The notes under the pieces: model-generated
Told to the model about the DNA's origin: nothing
What the model saw: only the letters and a program-made list of their open reading frames with translations
Database searches by the model: none
Made by a program: the position numbers and the translations under genes
Assembly (NCBI RefSeq): GCF_000497445.1
Contig: NZ_CM002285.1
Coordinates: forward strand, 8,266,943-8,330,942
Reading direction: 5' to 3'
Length of the DNA stretch: 64,000 nucleotides
From: Streptomyces roseochromogenus subsp. oscitans DS 12.976
GTDB taxonomy: Bacteria > Actinomycetota > Actinomycetes > Streptomycetales > Streptomycetaceae
Shown here: positions 43,160 to 52,131 of the stretch, piece by piece
How the letters are laid out: each line of letters starts with the position of its first letter
Position numbering within the stretch: the stretch's first letter is position 1

Positions 43160-44023
43160 ATGGCCCTCACCACCCGTCGCAGAGCCCTCACCACCCTCGG
43201 CGCCGCGCTCGCCGGCGCGGTCGTCCTGCCCGGGTCACAGGCCTGGGCGGGCAGCTCCCACCGGGGTCGGCGTCCGCTGTGGAACGCGCACGCCCACAAC
43301 GACTACGAGCACCCCCGGCCCCTGTTCGACGCGCTCGACCACCGTTTCGGCAGCGTCGAGGCCGACGTCTTCCTCGTCGGCGACCAGCTCCTCATCGGTC
43401 ACGACAGTTCCGAGCTGGACCCGACCCGCACCCTCGAATCCCTCTACCTCGACCCGCTGGCCGCGATCGTGCAGGGCAACCACGGCTCGGTGTACCGGGG
43501 GTGGCGCCGGCCGCTGCAGCTCCTCGTCGACATCAAGACCGAGGGCTCCTCGACGTACCTCGAACTCGACCGCCATCTGCGCCGCTGTCCGCACCTGTTC
43601 ACCCGGTACGACCACGGCCGTATCCACCGCGGACCCGTCACCGCCGTCATCTCCGGCGACCGCGCCGCCCGTATCCCCATGGAGGCACAGCACGAGCGGC
43701 TCGCCTTCTACGACGGCCGGCTCACCGACCTCGGCAGCACCGCCCCCGCCTCCTTCATCTCACTGATCAGCGACAACTGGACGCAGGTCTTCACCTGGTC
43801 GGGTGACGGCACATTCCCCGCCGCCGAACGGCGGAAGCTGTACGGCATCACCGCCGCCGCACACGTGCAGGGGCAGCAGGTGCGGTTCTGGGCCACGCCG
43901 GACGCCGCGGGACCGGCCCGCGACGCCCTGTGGACGGAGCTGCTCGCCGCCGGCGTCGACTACCTCAACACCGATGACCTGGCAGGCCTGGAGGCCTTCC
44001 TCGACTCTCATCCCACCGCGTGA
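43160..44023 (+). CDS. Secreted PLC-like phosphodiesterase (PI-PLC/GDPD superfamily)
   Basis: A 287-residue exported protein. The twin-arginine signal (TTRRRALTTLGAALAGAVVL, cleavage near AWAG) is followed by a TIM-barrel phosphodiesterase: WNAHAHNDYEHPRP with the catalytic/metal His residues, SVEADVFLVGDQLLIGHD and LLVDIKTEG. This resembles the bacterial branch near AIM6 proteins, which lies between glycerophosphodiester phosphodiesterases and PI-PLC. The substrate is unknown. ATG 43160 has CAGGGAGG; the longer open frame is rejected. Confidence 0.88.
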   Translation: MALTTRRRALTTLGAALAGAVVLPGSQAWAGSSHRGRRPLWNAHAHNDYEHPRPLFDALDHRFGSVEADVFLVGDQLLIGHDSSELDPTRTLESLYLDPLAAIVQGNHGSVYRGWRRPLQLLVDIKTEGSSTYLELDRHLRRCPHLFTRYDHGRIHRGPVTAVISGDRAARIPMEAQHERLAFYDGRLTDLGSTAPASFISLISDNWTQVFTWSGDGTFPAAERRKLYGITAAAHVQGQQVRFWATPDAAGPARDALWTELLAAGVDYLNTDDLAGLEAFLDSHPTA

Positions 44024-44125
44024 CACCACACGTTCGGGGGACACGTCAGCCGCCCGGACGAACCCTCCGCTACGCCACACTTACGGCCGAACGCCGCACA
44101 AGGGGCGTGGCGGAGGAGGTTCCCG

Positions 44126-44320
44126 ATGGCCATTTCCATCTCTGCGGTGCTGTTGCTGCTGATCCTGGCCGTGATCTTCATGCGTAACGGCGCGCTGAAG
44201 ATCTCCCATGCGCTGGTCTGCGTGCTGCTCGGCTTCTATCTGGCCGGCACGAGCATGGCACCCACCATCCACAGCGGACTCACCACGACCGCCGACCTGG
44301 TGAGCAGCTTGCGCCCCTGA
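44126..44320 (+). CDS. Small two-helix membrane protein
   Basis: A 64-residue protein with an N-terminal transmembrane segment (ISAVLLLLILAVIFM) and a second hydrophobic stretch (HALVCVLLGFYLAGTSMAP). A strong GGAGGAGG site precedes the ATG. This kind of short protein (NGALKISHALVCVLLGFYLA) recurs in streptomycetes, and I have no function for it. It follows the phosphodiesterase gene by 102 bp and ends 2 bp from the convergent glycosidase gene. Confidence 0.75.
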   Translation: MAISISAVLLLLILAVIFMRNGALKISHALVCVLLGFYLAGTSMAPTIHSGLTTTADLVSSLRP

Positions 44321-44322
44321 GA

Positions 44323-45561
44323 TCAGCCGGCGGAGAACACGCCGATGCCATTCGCCACAGGACGCTCGGCGCCACTGCTGGGATGGTTGCGGACCGTGAC
44401 GGTGCTCGCGCCCGCGTCGCGGGTGACCAGCTCCGAGGAGCCACCCCCGTCGAGGTTGAACGCGTCGGACGCGCCCAGCGAGCGCATGGTGCCGGCCTCC
44501 TCGGCGACCGTCATACCGGTCCGGTAATCGGCGCCGCCGTCCAAGGCCAGGATCAGCAGTTGCCGTCCGTCGTCCTTGAAGCCCACGACCGTGCGCACCG
44601 CCGAGGTGACGTTGTCGAGGCCGGAGTGCGCCTCCCCGTCCTCCAGGACCGGGAAGCCGCCGATGGCGAACGTGTAGGGCACCGCCGCCGACGCGGCCAC
44701 CAGACGGTGCGTCACGCTCACCGCGTCACCGGCCGAGAGCTTGCGCAGCTGCTGTGCGCCCTCCTCGCGGCCCACGAGGACCGTGGTGTCCGCCGGGATC
44801 GAGCCGCTGCCCGGGGTGCCGGCGGTGGAGACCACCCGGCCGCCCCGCACCTTCACCTCGTACGTGTCCGTGCTGCACGGCGCCGACCGCTGGGTGTCGG
44901 TGCCGCACACGGAGCGCATCCGGGAGGCGCTGCCCCACCGGTAGGTGAAGGCGCCGACGGAGTTCTCCGGGAGCGCGTACTGGTTGAGGCCCTTCAGTGT
45001 GACCGTGCCCTCCGGTGTGTCGACACTGCCGACGAGGGACAGCCGGTCCAGCCGGGCCCGTCGGTCGGTGCCCACCCCGAAGACGTCCTCGGTGGTCGTG
45101 CCCGGCGGCAGCGAGGGCCCGAACCGCTGGCCGTTCGGCACCGCCGCCTTGAGCACCTGCCCGTCCGCGATCGCCGGTCCGACGCTCGCGCCGGTGGCCT
45201 CCACGCCCGGGTGCTGGGTCTCGGTGATGTTGAAGAAGTCACCGTTGACGCCCGCGACCGCCCCGGCCGAGTCCGCCATCGCCGAGACGGTGGCCCGGGC
45301 CGCCACCGCGCCCGGGTGGAGCAGGTCGACCCGGACGTGCGGATTGGCCAGGTCGACCGTGAGCAGATGGGCGTGGGCCGGGCCCGCGCTCGCGTCGACG
45401 TCGAACTGCCGGTACGTGACGCCCGGCGCGATCCGCTTGCCGTCCGGAACGGCGCCGGCCGGTGCCGCCCCCGCGAGGGCCGCACCGGCCAGCATTCCGA
45501 ACGCCGTGACAACTGTGAGAACCGTTCTGCCCGCTGCCGAACGCCTGCGACGTCTGGTCAC
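44323..45561 (-). CDS. Secreted phosphodiester glycosidase (NAGPA/DUF2233 family)
   Basis: A 412-residue exported protein with an N-terminal signal (TVLTVVTAFGMLAGAALAGA up to AGA). The NAGPA domain of the 'uncovering enzyme' type contains AGVNGDFFNITETQHPG, LILALDGGADYRTGMTVAEE and DAFNLDGGGSSELVTRD, the last being the diagnostic DGGGSS motif. It is predicted to cleave N-acetylglucosamine-phosphodiester-like linkages, maybe in teichoic acids or other wall polymers. It is monocistronic and convergent with the small membrane protein gene. Confidence 0.9.
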   Translation of the reverse strand: MTRRRRRSAAGRTVLTVVTAFGMLAGAALAGAAPAGAVPDGKRIAPGVTYRQFDVDASAGPAHAHLLTVDLANPHVRVDLLHPGAVAARATVSAMADSAGAVAGVNGDFFNITETQHPGVEATGASVGPAIADGQVLKAAVPNGQRFGPSLPPGTTTEDVFGVGTDRRARLDRLSLVGSVDTPEGTVTLKGLNQYALPENSVGAFTYRWGSASRMRSVCGTDTQRSAPCSTDTYEVKVRGGRVVSTAGTPGSGSIPADTTVLVGREEGAQQLRKLSAGDAVSVTHRLVAASAAVPYTFAIGGFPVLEDGEAHSGLDNVTSAVRTVVGFKDDGRQLLILALDGGADYRTGMTVAEEAGTMRSLGASDAFNLDGGGSSELVTRDAGASTVTVRNHPSSGAERPVANGIGVFSAG

Positions 45562-45645
45562 CGTGCCCCCTGAAGTCTCGTCAACTGTCCCTGTCGTACG
45601 AGTGTCAAGGGGCAGTGGACCAGAGCGCGGCGACCGCCGGGCCGA

Positions 45646-46005
45646 CTAGACGTCGACTACGCGAGAACGGGTGAGAAAACGCACCCCCTCGGGTGCTTCC
45701 AGCGAGAATCCGCTCCCCCGTCCGGGGACGACGTCGACGATCAGCCGGGTGTGGCTCCACGCCGCGTACTGACTCCGGGACATCCAGAAGGTCACGGGCT
45801 CGGCCACACCGTCCACGGTCAGCTCCGCCAGCAGCACGTCCGAGCCGCCGGTGCGGAACTCGCCGTCCGGGTAGCACATGGGCGCGCTGCCGTCGCAGCA
45901 GCCGCCGGACTGGTGGAACATCAGCGGACCGTGCTCGGCGCGCAGCCGCCGCACCAGGTCGGCGGCCTGAGGGGTGAGTTCGACGCGCGGGGTTTCCCCA
46001 TCCAT
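45646..46005 (-). CDS. DUF779 protein
   Basis: A 119-residue protein with the family's conserved Cys-rich segment MFHQSGGCCDGSAPMCYPDG and the ending TRLIVDVVPGRGSGFSLEAP. DUF779 genes usually sit next to acetaldehyde dehydrogenase genes of the exaC type; here an enzyme of that type is at the far end of the window (62613 onward), 17 kb away. The Cys cluster suggests metal or cofactor binding, but no activity is established. Confidence 0.88.
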   Translation of the reverse strand: MDGETPRVELTPQAADLVRRLRAEHGPLMFHQSGGCCDGSAPMCYPDGEFRTGGSDVLLAELTVDGVAEPVTFWMSRSQYAAWSHTRLIVDVVPGRGSGFSLEAPEGVRFLTRSRVVDV

Positions 46006-46111
46006 GGGTCACCGTCCTGAAGAGCCGGGGGCAAGGGCGCGGATCCGATCCAGTCTCACGGATCGTCACAGGCCCGTCCAGAAGGCGTACGTTGCCCTGC
46101 GGCGGACGCGT

Positions 46112-46459
46112 TCAGCGGTGGCTGAGCACGTTGACGACCCGCCCGTCGGGGTCCCGCACGAAGAACCGCCGTACGCCCCACTCCTCGTCCGTGAGTGGGT
46201 GCACGATCTCCGCGCCGCGCTTGACCATCGTCGCGTAGGCCGCGTCGACATCCTCCACCTCGATGCTCAGGTCCGGGGCGACGGGCGCGGTGCGGTCCTC
46301 GGTCATCACGCTGAGCTGTACGGCCGGGCTCCCGGGGGAGGCCAGCGTCACGATCCAGCCGTGGTTCATGACCTCCTCCAGCCCCAGCTCTCCGTAGAAC
46401 TCGGCGCTCTGCCGCGGTGCGGCCGAGTGGATGTTGGGCATGACGCGGCGGACAGGCAT
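46112..46459 (-). CDS. VOC-family (glyoxalase-like) protein
   Basis: A 115-residue vicinal-oxygen-chelate domain (VMPNIHSAAPRQSAEFYGEL, HGWIVTLASPGSPAVQLSVM, RRFFVRDPDGRVVNVLSHR). The final motif carries the metal-ligand region, though the usual His/Glu ligands are only partly obvious. ATG 46459 is preceded by GAGGAG. Possible roles are antibiotic binding, dioxygenase or lyase, and the sequence does not decide between them. It is divergent from the gene at 46536. Confidence 0.82.
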   Translation of the reverse strand: MPVRRVMPNIHSAAPRQSAEFYGELGLEEVMNHGWIVTLASPGSPAVQLSVMTEDRTAPVAPDLSIEVEDVDAAYATMVKRGAEIVHPLTDEEWGVRRFFVRDPDGRVVNVLSHR

Positions 46460-46535
46460 CTCGCGGCTCCTCGGGCGGTGGGCTGTCGTGGACGGTGGCC
46501 AGAGTAGTGAGCCATGCGCCTGAGAGGATGCGGGC

Positions 46536-47030
46536 ATGTGCGCCTTCTTCAGCCGGCCCGAGCCGCGCCTCGTGCTCACCGGCGATTATCCGCTGTGGGA
46601 CGAGGCGCTGGCGGTCGTCAACCGGGACCTGGCGGCGACCCTCCCCGACCAGCGTCCCCTGCGCCTGATCGCCTACGCGGATTCCGCGGACCTGGACGAG
46701 CAGGTCTTCGTCGCCCTCTCCAACGGCGAAGCGCACGGCAACTCCCTGATACCGGCGGAGGCGCAGTCCGCCGCCGAAGCCCTGATGGCCGTCGCCGACG
46801 CCGCCCAGGAGACGGTGACGGAGCGGCTGTGGCGGGCGTGGCCGCTCTGCACGGTCCATGACCTCGGCATGCACCCGCGCGACACCGACGGACGGCCGTC
46901 CTGGTGGTGCGCGGGCGGCTCCCGCCACGGCGACCCGGCCCATGTCCGCGCGGCGGTGGGCGAACTGGACACGATCCACCGGCCTCGCCGCCCCCACCGC
47001 AAGCGCCCCAAGGACCGCAGGCTCCGCTGA
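46536..47030 (+). CDS. Unrecognised conserved protein
   Basis: A 164-residue cytoplasmic protein with alternating strands and helices (PRLVLTGDYPLWDEALAVVN, RLIAYADSADLDEQVFVALS, WPLCTVHDLGMHPRDTDG) and a very basic tail (HRPRRPHRKRPKDRR). The good GAGAGGA site and codon use mark it as a real gene. I do not recognise the family. The basic tail might bind nucleic acid or the membrane. It is divergent from the VOC gene. Confidence 0.75.
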   Translation: MCAFFSRPEPRLVLTGDYPLWDEALAVVNRDLAATLPDQRPLRLIAYADSADLDEQVFVALSNGEAHGNSLIPAEAQSAAEALMAVADAAQETVTERLWRAWPLCTVHDLGMHPRDTDGRPSWWCAGGSRHGDPAHVRAAVGELDTIHRPRRPHRKRPKDRRLR

Positions 47031-47065
47031 CCTGCCCGGCCGCCCACGCCCGGCCCCAGGCGTCC

Positions 47066-47752
47066 TCAGACAGTGGCGCCGACCCGGCGCATCAGCAGCG
47101 CGTACGCCGCCGAGGACGCCAGCAGGCCCGCCGGCAGGGCCAGGTCGACACCGCCCAGGGCGGCGGCCACGGGTCCGCTGCAGACGGTGTCGACGCGCAG
47201 TGCGGAGGCGGCCGCACCGGCCCCGAGGGCCGGCACTCCGGCCAGGTTGAACCCGCAGGTGTACCAGAAGGGCCCGGTGCGGGACTCGTCGCCGAGGGCG
47301 ACGCCGTCGTAGCGGTTGCGGCGCAGCAGGATGCCGGTGGCGTGGACGGCCGTGCTCGGGCCGAGCAGGACCACGGTCAGCTGCGGCACGGTGCCGACGG
47401 TGTCGAAGAAGTTCGAGACGAGCAGCGCGTACAGGGTCGGCGTGACGGAGACGGTGCCGTCGACGAGGACGCTCCGCGAGCGCCGGATGCGTAGGCCGAT
47501 GGCCTGCCGTGCGAGACCGGCGCTGTAGGCGGTCAGGGCGTTGAGGGCGACGGTGCCGAGGACCGGCGCGAGCAGGAACAGGGGGCGGAACCAGCCCGGC
47601 AGCAGCGGCTGCAGCGCGAACTCCGGGTCGTTCATGTCAACGGCGGTCGCGGCGAGCGCGCCGGTGCCGCAGACCAGGATGCCCGCCAGGAAGCCGCCGA
47701 ACACCGTCCAGCCGGCCGCTGCCCGGGCGGGCGCGGTGGCCGGATCACGCAT
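47066..47752 (-). pseudogene. C-terminal half of an NCS1 nucleobase permease (5'-truncated)
   Basis: The frame encodes about six transmembrane helices that match the second half of a cytosine/purine permease of the NCS1 family (WTVFGGFLAGILVCGTGALA, APVLGTVALNALTAYSAGLA, FFDTVGTVPQLTVVLLGPST, GPFWYTCGFNLAG). Full-length members have about 450-500 residues; here the first half, with the substrate-binding helices, is missing, and the N-terminal residues (PPARAPGGRSDP type) are random. Prolines sit inside helices where hydrophobic residues are expected. It is a decayed fragment. Confidence 0.7.
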
Positions 47753-47867
47753 CGAGAGACAGGGGTCCGAGCGCCCTCCAGGGGCGCGGGGCGGTATCGA
47801 CATGCGCCGCGTGGGCGCGACCAGCCAGGACGGCGCCGCAGACCACCGATGGCACAGCGCGGCACTC

Positions 47868-48494
47868 TCAACGGCGTTCGCGCCGTCCCCGCCACGCTTC
47901 GATCAGCAGCGGCAGCATCGACACGACGACCACCACGGCCACCAGCGGCAGCAGATAGTCGTCGAGGTGCGGAACGGACGCCCCCAGGCTGTACCCCGCG
48001 AGGACGAGCGCCTGCGACCACACCACACCGCCGACGCTCTGCCACAGCGTGAGCGTCCGCACGGGCACCCCGAGCGCGCCGGCCACCGGATGCAGAACCG
48101 TCCGCAGGAACGGCACGAACCGGCCGATGACCAGCGCCTTCCCGTAGCCGTACCGCGCGAGCAGTTCCTCGGCCCGCGCGGCCGCCGTCTTGACCCGCCG
48201 GCTGGAGGTGCGGGCCAGCAGGGCCCGGCCGCCGTGCCGGCCGATCAGATACCCGGCCTGTCCGCCGGCCACCGCCCCGACGGCCGCGCACAGCAGCACC
48301 TGCCACAGCGCGAGCCGGGGCGGCTGGTGAGCGGTGCCGGCGCACAGGACACCGGCGGGGAACAGCAGCGTGTCGCCGGGCAGGAAGAAGCCGACCACCA
48401 GCAGACCGGACTCGGCGAAGATCACCACCAGGACGCCGAGCGCGCCGAAGGCGGCCAGCACCGAGGCGCTGTTCATCGGGTTGACGGCTGTCAC
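47868..48494 (-). CDS. DedA-family membrane protein
   Basis: A 208-residue integral membrane protein with the DedA/SNARE-assoc pattern: FAESGLLVVGFFLPGDTLLF, GGQAGYLIGRHGGRALL and RYGYGKALVIGRFVPFLRTV. The basic/acidic motif GRFVPFLRT is the conserved one. Family members are flippases or transporters needed for membrane homeostasis and antimicrobial resistance. ATG 48494 or the nearby internal ATG (Met7) may be used. It is intact between decayed genes on both sides. Confidence 0.92.
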   Translation of the reverse strand: MTAVNPMNSASVLAAFGALGVLVVIFAESGLLVVGFFLPGDTLLFPAGVLCAGTAHQPPRLALWQVLLCAAVGAVAGGQAGYLIGRHGGRALLARTSSRRVKTAAARAEELLARYGYGKALVIGRFVPFLRTVLHPVAGALGVPVRTLTLWQSVGGVVWSQALVLAGYSLGASVPHLDDYLLPLVAVVVVVSMLPLLIEAWRGRRERR

Positions 48495-48652
48495 CTGGCC
48501 GAGCCTCCTCGCAGGGGTACTCGCTCACCAGCATCGCCCGCGCATCCCGAAACCGCCCGCGTCATGACCGGACCGTTCCGGGAGACCGGCCGCGACACCG
48601 AGCGGCGCCGGGCGACGGGTCGCGAGTCACCGGGGCCCCGCCGGGCGTCGGG

Positions 48653-49013
48653 TCAGGCGGACCGGAGCAGTTCGCGCAGCACGGTGGTGTCCATGGCATG
48701 GGCCCGGGACGGGAAGACCTTGCCGACGAGCACCGGCTGCGTCTCAGGGCCGGGGTCGGCGACGCCGTCGGACAGGACGAGGACGCGGTGGCCGCGATCG
48801 GCGGCCTCGATGAGGGGGACAGGACGACGCCCCTGGTGCTGATTCCGGCGAGCACCAGGGTGCCGATGCCGCGGTCGCTCAGCTGCTGGTGGAGGTCGGT
48901 CGTGGAGGCCGAGCCGTAGCGGATCTCGCGTACGGCGATGTCGCCGCCCGCGGGCACGATCCGTTCGTCGATCTGCGTGACCGGGTCCTCGTGGTGCGGG
49001 GAGGGGGGCTCAC
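48653..49013 (-). pseudogene. Frameshifted, N-terminally truncated isochorismatase-family hydrolase
   Basis: The frame from GTG 49013, preceded by AGGAG, reads HEDPVTQIDERIVPAGGD and TLVLAGISTRGVVL, a typical cysteine-hydrolase core. At about 48820 the frame shifts, and the continuation in another frame, LIEAADRGHRVLVLSDGVAD up to LRELLRSA, completes the family pattern. The N-terminal third with the catalytic Asp is absent. So a truncated and frameshifted remnant, although a ribosome site remains. Confidence 0.7.
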
Positions 49014-49099
49014 GAAGGGTTCTCCTGGTGGGGGGTTTGCCGGTTTTCCCGGTTTCCCGGGCCGTGCGGGGTATCGGCCCGTCGGCCGGGCTCGCGGCG

Positions 49100-50080
49100 C
49101 ATCAGCCGTCGGTCGAGGGTCGCTCGCGCCGTCGTGGAAGACGAGGCCGCCGATCACGGCGGAGGCGATGGTTCCGAGGTATCCGAAGGTCCGGAACAGT
49201 CCGGAGGCGGTGCTGATCTGGTCCTGTGGCACGTCCAGGCAGAACGCGGTCTGGTTGCCGACCGTGGCGGCGGCGGCCGAGGTGACGCCGAAGACCAGGG
49301 AGACCGGCACGATGGCGATCGCCGGGCTGCGCGAGGTGAGCCGCATGATGCCGACCGAGCCGAGCAGCATGGTCACCGCCGAGGCGATCAGCGGTCCGCG
49401 TACCAGGTTGCGGCTGGCGAGCGGCCGCGAGGGCAGCGCGGAGACGGCGCCCATCGGCAGCAGCAGAAGTCCGGCCGCCACGGCGGACATCCCGTGTGCG
49501 GCCTCCATCCAGGGTGAGTGCCTGGGCACGGCCACCAGGACGAAGACGGCTGGCGCGGCCCATGCGAGCTGCGGCAGCCGCATCAGGAAGATGACCAGCG
49601 CGCTCATCGACACCGCGAAGCCGAGGGTGCCGGGCAGGTCGATCCGGTAGGCGACCTGGCGCCGGCGGCTGTCACGGCGGTCGAGCGGCGGATCCTCGGG
49701 CAGCCATCGCCATCGCCATCGCGATCGCGGTGACCGGGATGTTGATCAGGACGGCCCAGCGCCAGCCCGCGGCGCCCGCCAGCAGCCCGCCGATCGGCGG
49801 TCCGACGGCGGTGGTGGCCATGTCCGCGATCGCGACTCCGCCGAGCGCCCCGCCTGGCGGAGCTTCTCCTGTGGGACGGCGCTGGCCGGATAGAGCGAGG
49901 AGACCGGTACGGCGGTGCCGCCCACGGAGACGTGCAGCTCGGTGGCGATGGGCACCAGGGGCGATGGGCACCAGGGCGGTCCCGATGAAGGAGCTGTTGA
50001 CGGAGTTGAGGCTGGAGCCCACGTAGAGCGGGGTGGTGAACCTCCACGCGAAGGGCTCGCGGGCGAGATCGCCGGCCGGG
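49100..50080 (-). pseudogene. MFS (DHA2-type) drug transporter, multiply frameshifted
   Basis: Transporter pieces lie in all three frames of the minus strand: TTPLYVGSSLNSVNSSFIG (start), then TELHVSVGGTAVPVSSLYPA, then ATTAVGPPIGGLLAGAAGWR with WAVLINIPVTAIAM, then GFAVSMSALVIFLMRLPQLA up to FGYLGTIASAVIGGLVFHDG. The first break is a 16-bp tandem duplication, GCGATGGGCACCAGGG (49945-49960 and 49961-49976). Several helices between the second and third pieces are deleted. It was probably an efflux pump regulated by the neighbouring MarR gene. Confidence 0.75.
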
Positions 50081-50129
50081 GCCTCGGCCTGCCCGGTGCC
50101 GGTCGTCCTGGGGCGCCGTCGCCGTCGCC

Positions 50130-50597
50130 GGACATCGCGCTGTCGCTCAGATCGGCCCCGGCGAGCCGCTCCAGCAGCTCGATGGCGTTCTCCAGGACCT
50201 TGAGCTCGTCCGGCGCGACGACCTGGTCGATGGCGCACGCCAGGAAGGAGGCGCGGCCGGCGAACAGCTTGTGGACCAGCTCGGTCGCGGACGGAGAGGG
50301 ACTCATCAGCTGCCGGCGGCCGTCCTGCGGGTCCGGCTCGCTGTGGGTCAGGCCGGCGGCCTTGAGTACCGCCAGGCTCTGCGCGATGGACTGCGGGCCG
50401 GCGTGCTCCACGTGGCGAGCCGCGCCGCGGTGACCGGGCCCTCCCGCACCACGCTCGCCGGCAAGCCGAGCTGTGTGGGTGTCAGACCGGTCGCATGCTG
50501 CCCCGACTCCGCGCAGGCGTGCGCGGAGCCGTTTCATCGCGTCGTGGAGGCGCTGCGCGGTCGCGGTGGACTGCTGCGGCCTGGGGTTCGTGTTCAT
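50130..50597 (-). pseudogene. MarR-family regulator with an internal frame change
   Basis: The N-terminus (ATAQRLHDAMKRLRARLRG) and C-terminus (EHAGPQSIAQSLAVLKAAGL, EPDPQDGRRQLM, then helices to LERLAGADLSDSAM) are in one frame and match MarR proteins. The ~33 residues between (50415-50515) are nonsense in that frame, but in the next frame read HATGLTPTQLGLPASVVREG, exactly the missing MarR helices. So two opposite frameshifts bracket the start of the winged helix. The product would be full length but with a scrambled core. Confidence 0.7.
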
Positions 50598-50664
50598 GAC
50601 CGCAGCCCAAGAACTCGACAAGCAGGTCTGCCAAGTTGCTTGGCGAGCTCGGCGGGGGTGGGGC

Positions 50665-51627
50665 TCAGGCGTGGGCCCTGAGGAATTCGATGAGCGCCGT
50701 GTTCACCTCGTCCGGGCGCTCCTGCTGGGTCCAGTGTCCGCAGCCCGACAGTTCGAGGGGCTCGCGCCACAGATTGGGCATGAGGCCGGGGAGTTTCGCG
50801 ATGAGCTCGGGCGTACCCGGGAACGCGGGGACGACATCGCGGTCGCCGTAGATGTAGAGGGCGGGCCGGGTGACGCGGGCGCCGTGCCACGGAGCGGTCA
50901 GTTCCCAGTTGCGGTCGAGGTTGCGGTACCAGTTGAGAGCGCCGGTGAAGCCCTTGGAGAAACTCTCGGTGAGCGCGTCGAGGTCGTCCTCGGTGAACCA
51001 CTCCGGCAGTACGTCGGGGTCCTGCATGTCCGCGAGCCAGCCGCGCTCGGGGTCGACAAGTGGCTGTTGGCCGTCGCCGGCGTGCGGTGCGTCGCCGGAA
51101 CCCCAGTAGAAGAACTTCCGCAGAGTGGTGCGCGTGTCCTTTGCGAACTCGGCGTCGGCGACACCCGGCCGGTTGAAGTAGTTCCAGTAGAAGCGGCCGC
51201 CGAACATCTTGTCCATGGCGGCCAGCGGGGCCTGTGTCCCCCGGAACGGCGGCGGCACGCTGAGCCCGGCCACCGCGCGCACCAGGTCGGGCCGCAGCAG
51301 CGCGGTGTGCCAGGCGACCGGTGCGCCCCAGTCGTGCCCGACGACGTACGCCTGCTCCTCGCCCAGGGCCTGCACCAGCCCGACGACGTCACCGACGAGG
51401 TGGAGGATGGAGTACGCGCCGACGTCCTCGGGACGGTCGCTGCGTCCGTATCCACGCTGGTCGGGGGCGACCACGCGGAAGCCCGCCTCGGCCAGCGGGC
51501 CGAACTGGTGGTGCCAGGAGTGCCATGACTCGGGGAAGCCGTGCAGGAGCACCACCAGGGGGCCGTCGCCCTGCTCGGCGATGTGCAGCCGAATGCCGTT
51601 CACGTCAATCATTCGATGCTCAACCAT
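50665..51627 (-). CDS. Epoxide-hydrolase-like alpha/beta hydrolase
   Basis: A 320-residue hydrolase with the HGFPESWHSWHHQF oxyanion motif, nucleophile Asp in YVVGHDWGAPVAWHTAL, a cap domain with tyrosines, the acid in YIYGDRDVVPAFPG and the His in LSGCGHWTQQERPDEV. Asp in place of Ser as nucleophile places it with epoxide hydrolases and haloalkane dehalogenases; the HGxP motif favours epoxide hydrolase. ATG 51627, or the internal ATG at 51612, may start it. It is intact and on the same strand as the decayed genes downstream. Confidence 0.9.
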   Translation of the reverse strand: MVEHRMIDVNGIRLHIAEQGDGPLVVLLHGFPESWHSWHHQFGPLAEAGFRVVAPDQRGYGRSDRPEDVGAYSILHLVGDVVGLVQALGEEQAYVVGHDWGAPVAWHTALLRPDLVRAVAGLSVPPPFRGTQAPLAAMDKMFGGRFYWNYFNRPGVADAEFAKDTRTTLRKFFYWGSGDAPHAGDGQQPLVDPERGWLADMQDPDVLPEWFTEDDLDALTESFSKGFTGALNWYRNLDRNWELTAPWHGARVTRPALYIYGDRDVVPAFPGTPELIAKLPGLMPNLWREPLELSGCGHWTQQERPDEVNTALIEFLRAHA

Positions 51628-51689
51628 GCACCCGAGCGTACGTGAAGTGATCTTCGGTGCGGCGCTTTGAACTGCCGCTCCGCGGCCGT

Positions 51690-51900
51690 CCGTCGCCGTA
51701 CCGGCGTGCGCTGTCAGGTCGTCCGCCAGCCGCCGCAGGCAGCGGTTCAGGTGCCGCCGTCAGAACGGGCCCGAGAAGCGCAACTTCGGCTCGACGGTCC
51801 CGGACCAGGTGATGTCGGTGCCACCCTGCGGCGCCTAGCCGAGTTCGACCGTACCCCGACAGGAGCGGAACTCGACGATGGGGACCCGACTCGTCCCCGT
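51690..51900 (-). pseudogene. Remnant of a SRPBCC-family protein
   Basis: On the minus strand the pieces VEFRSCRGTVELG, stop, APQGGTDITWSGTVEPKLRF and, in another frame, RHLNRCLRRLADDLTAHAG follow the end of a polyketide-cyclase/SRPBCC protein. There is an internal stop and a frameshift. The rest of the 51628-52131 gap (about 500 bp) has no convincing gene. Confidence 0.45.
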
Positions 51901-52131
51901 CTCGCGGCGGCGCGGCGTACGACCCGCGAGGGCGGTCCGTGCCGGGGTCCGGTGCCGTCGCCGTGGCAGCCCCGGGTCGCGGCAGAGCACTTGGCGGCCA
52001 CGGTCCTGGCCCCGTCAGGGTCGGGCGAGGGCACGTCGGCGTCCCAGGGGGAGACGACGTCTTGGCGACGGAAGCATCGGCTGACGCCGCGCGGGACGTT
52101 CGCCACGCTGGACGCGCAGAACACTGGTTGT

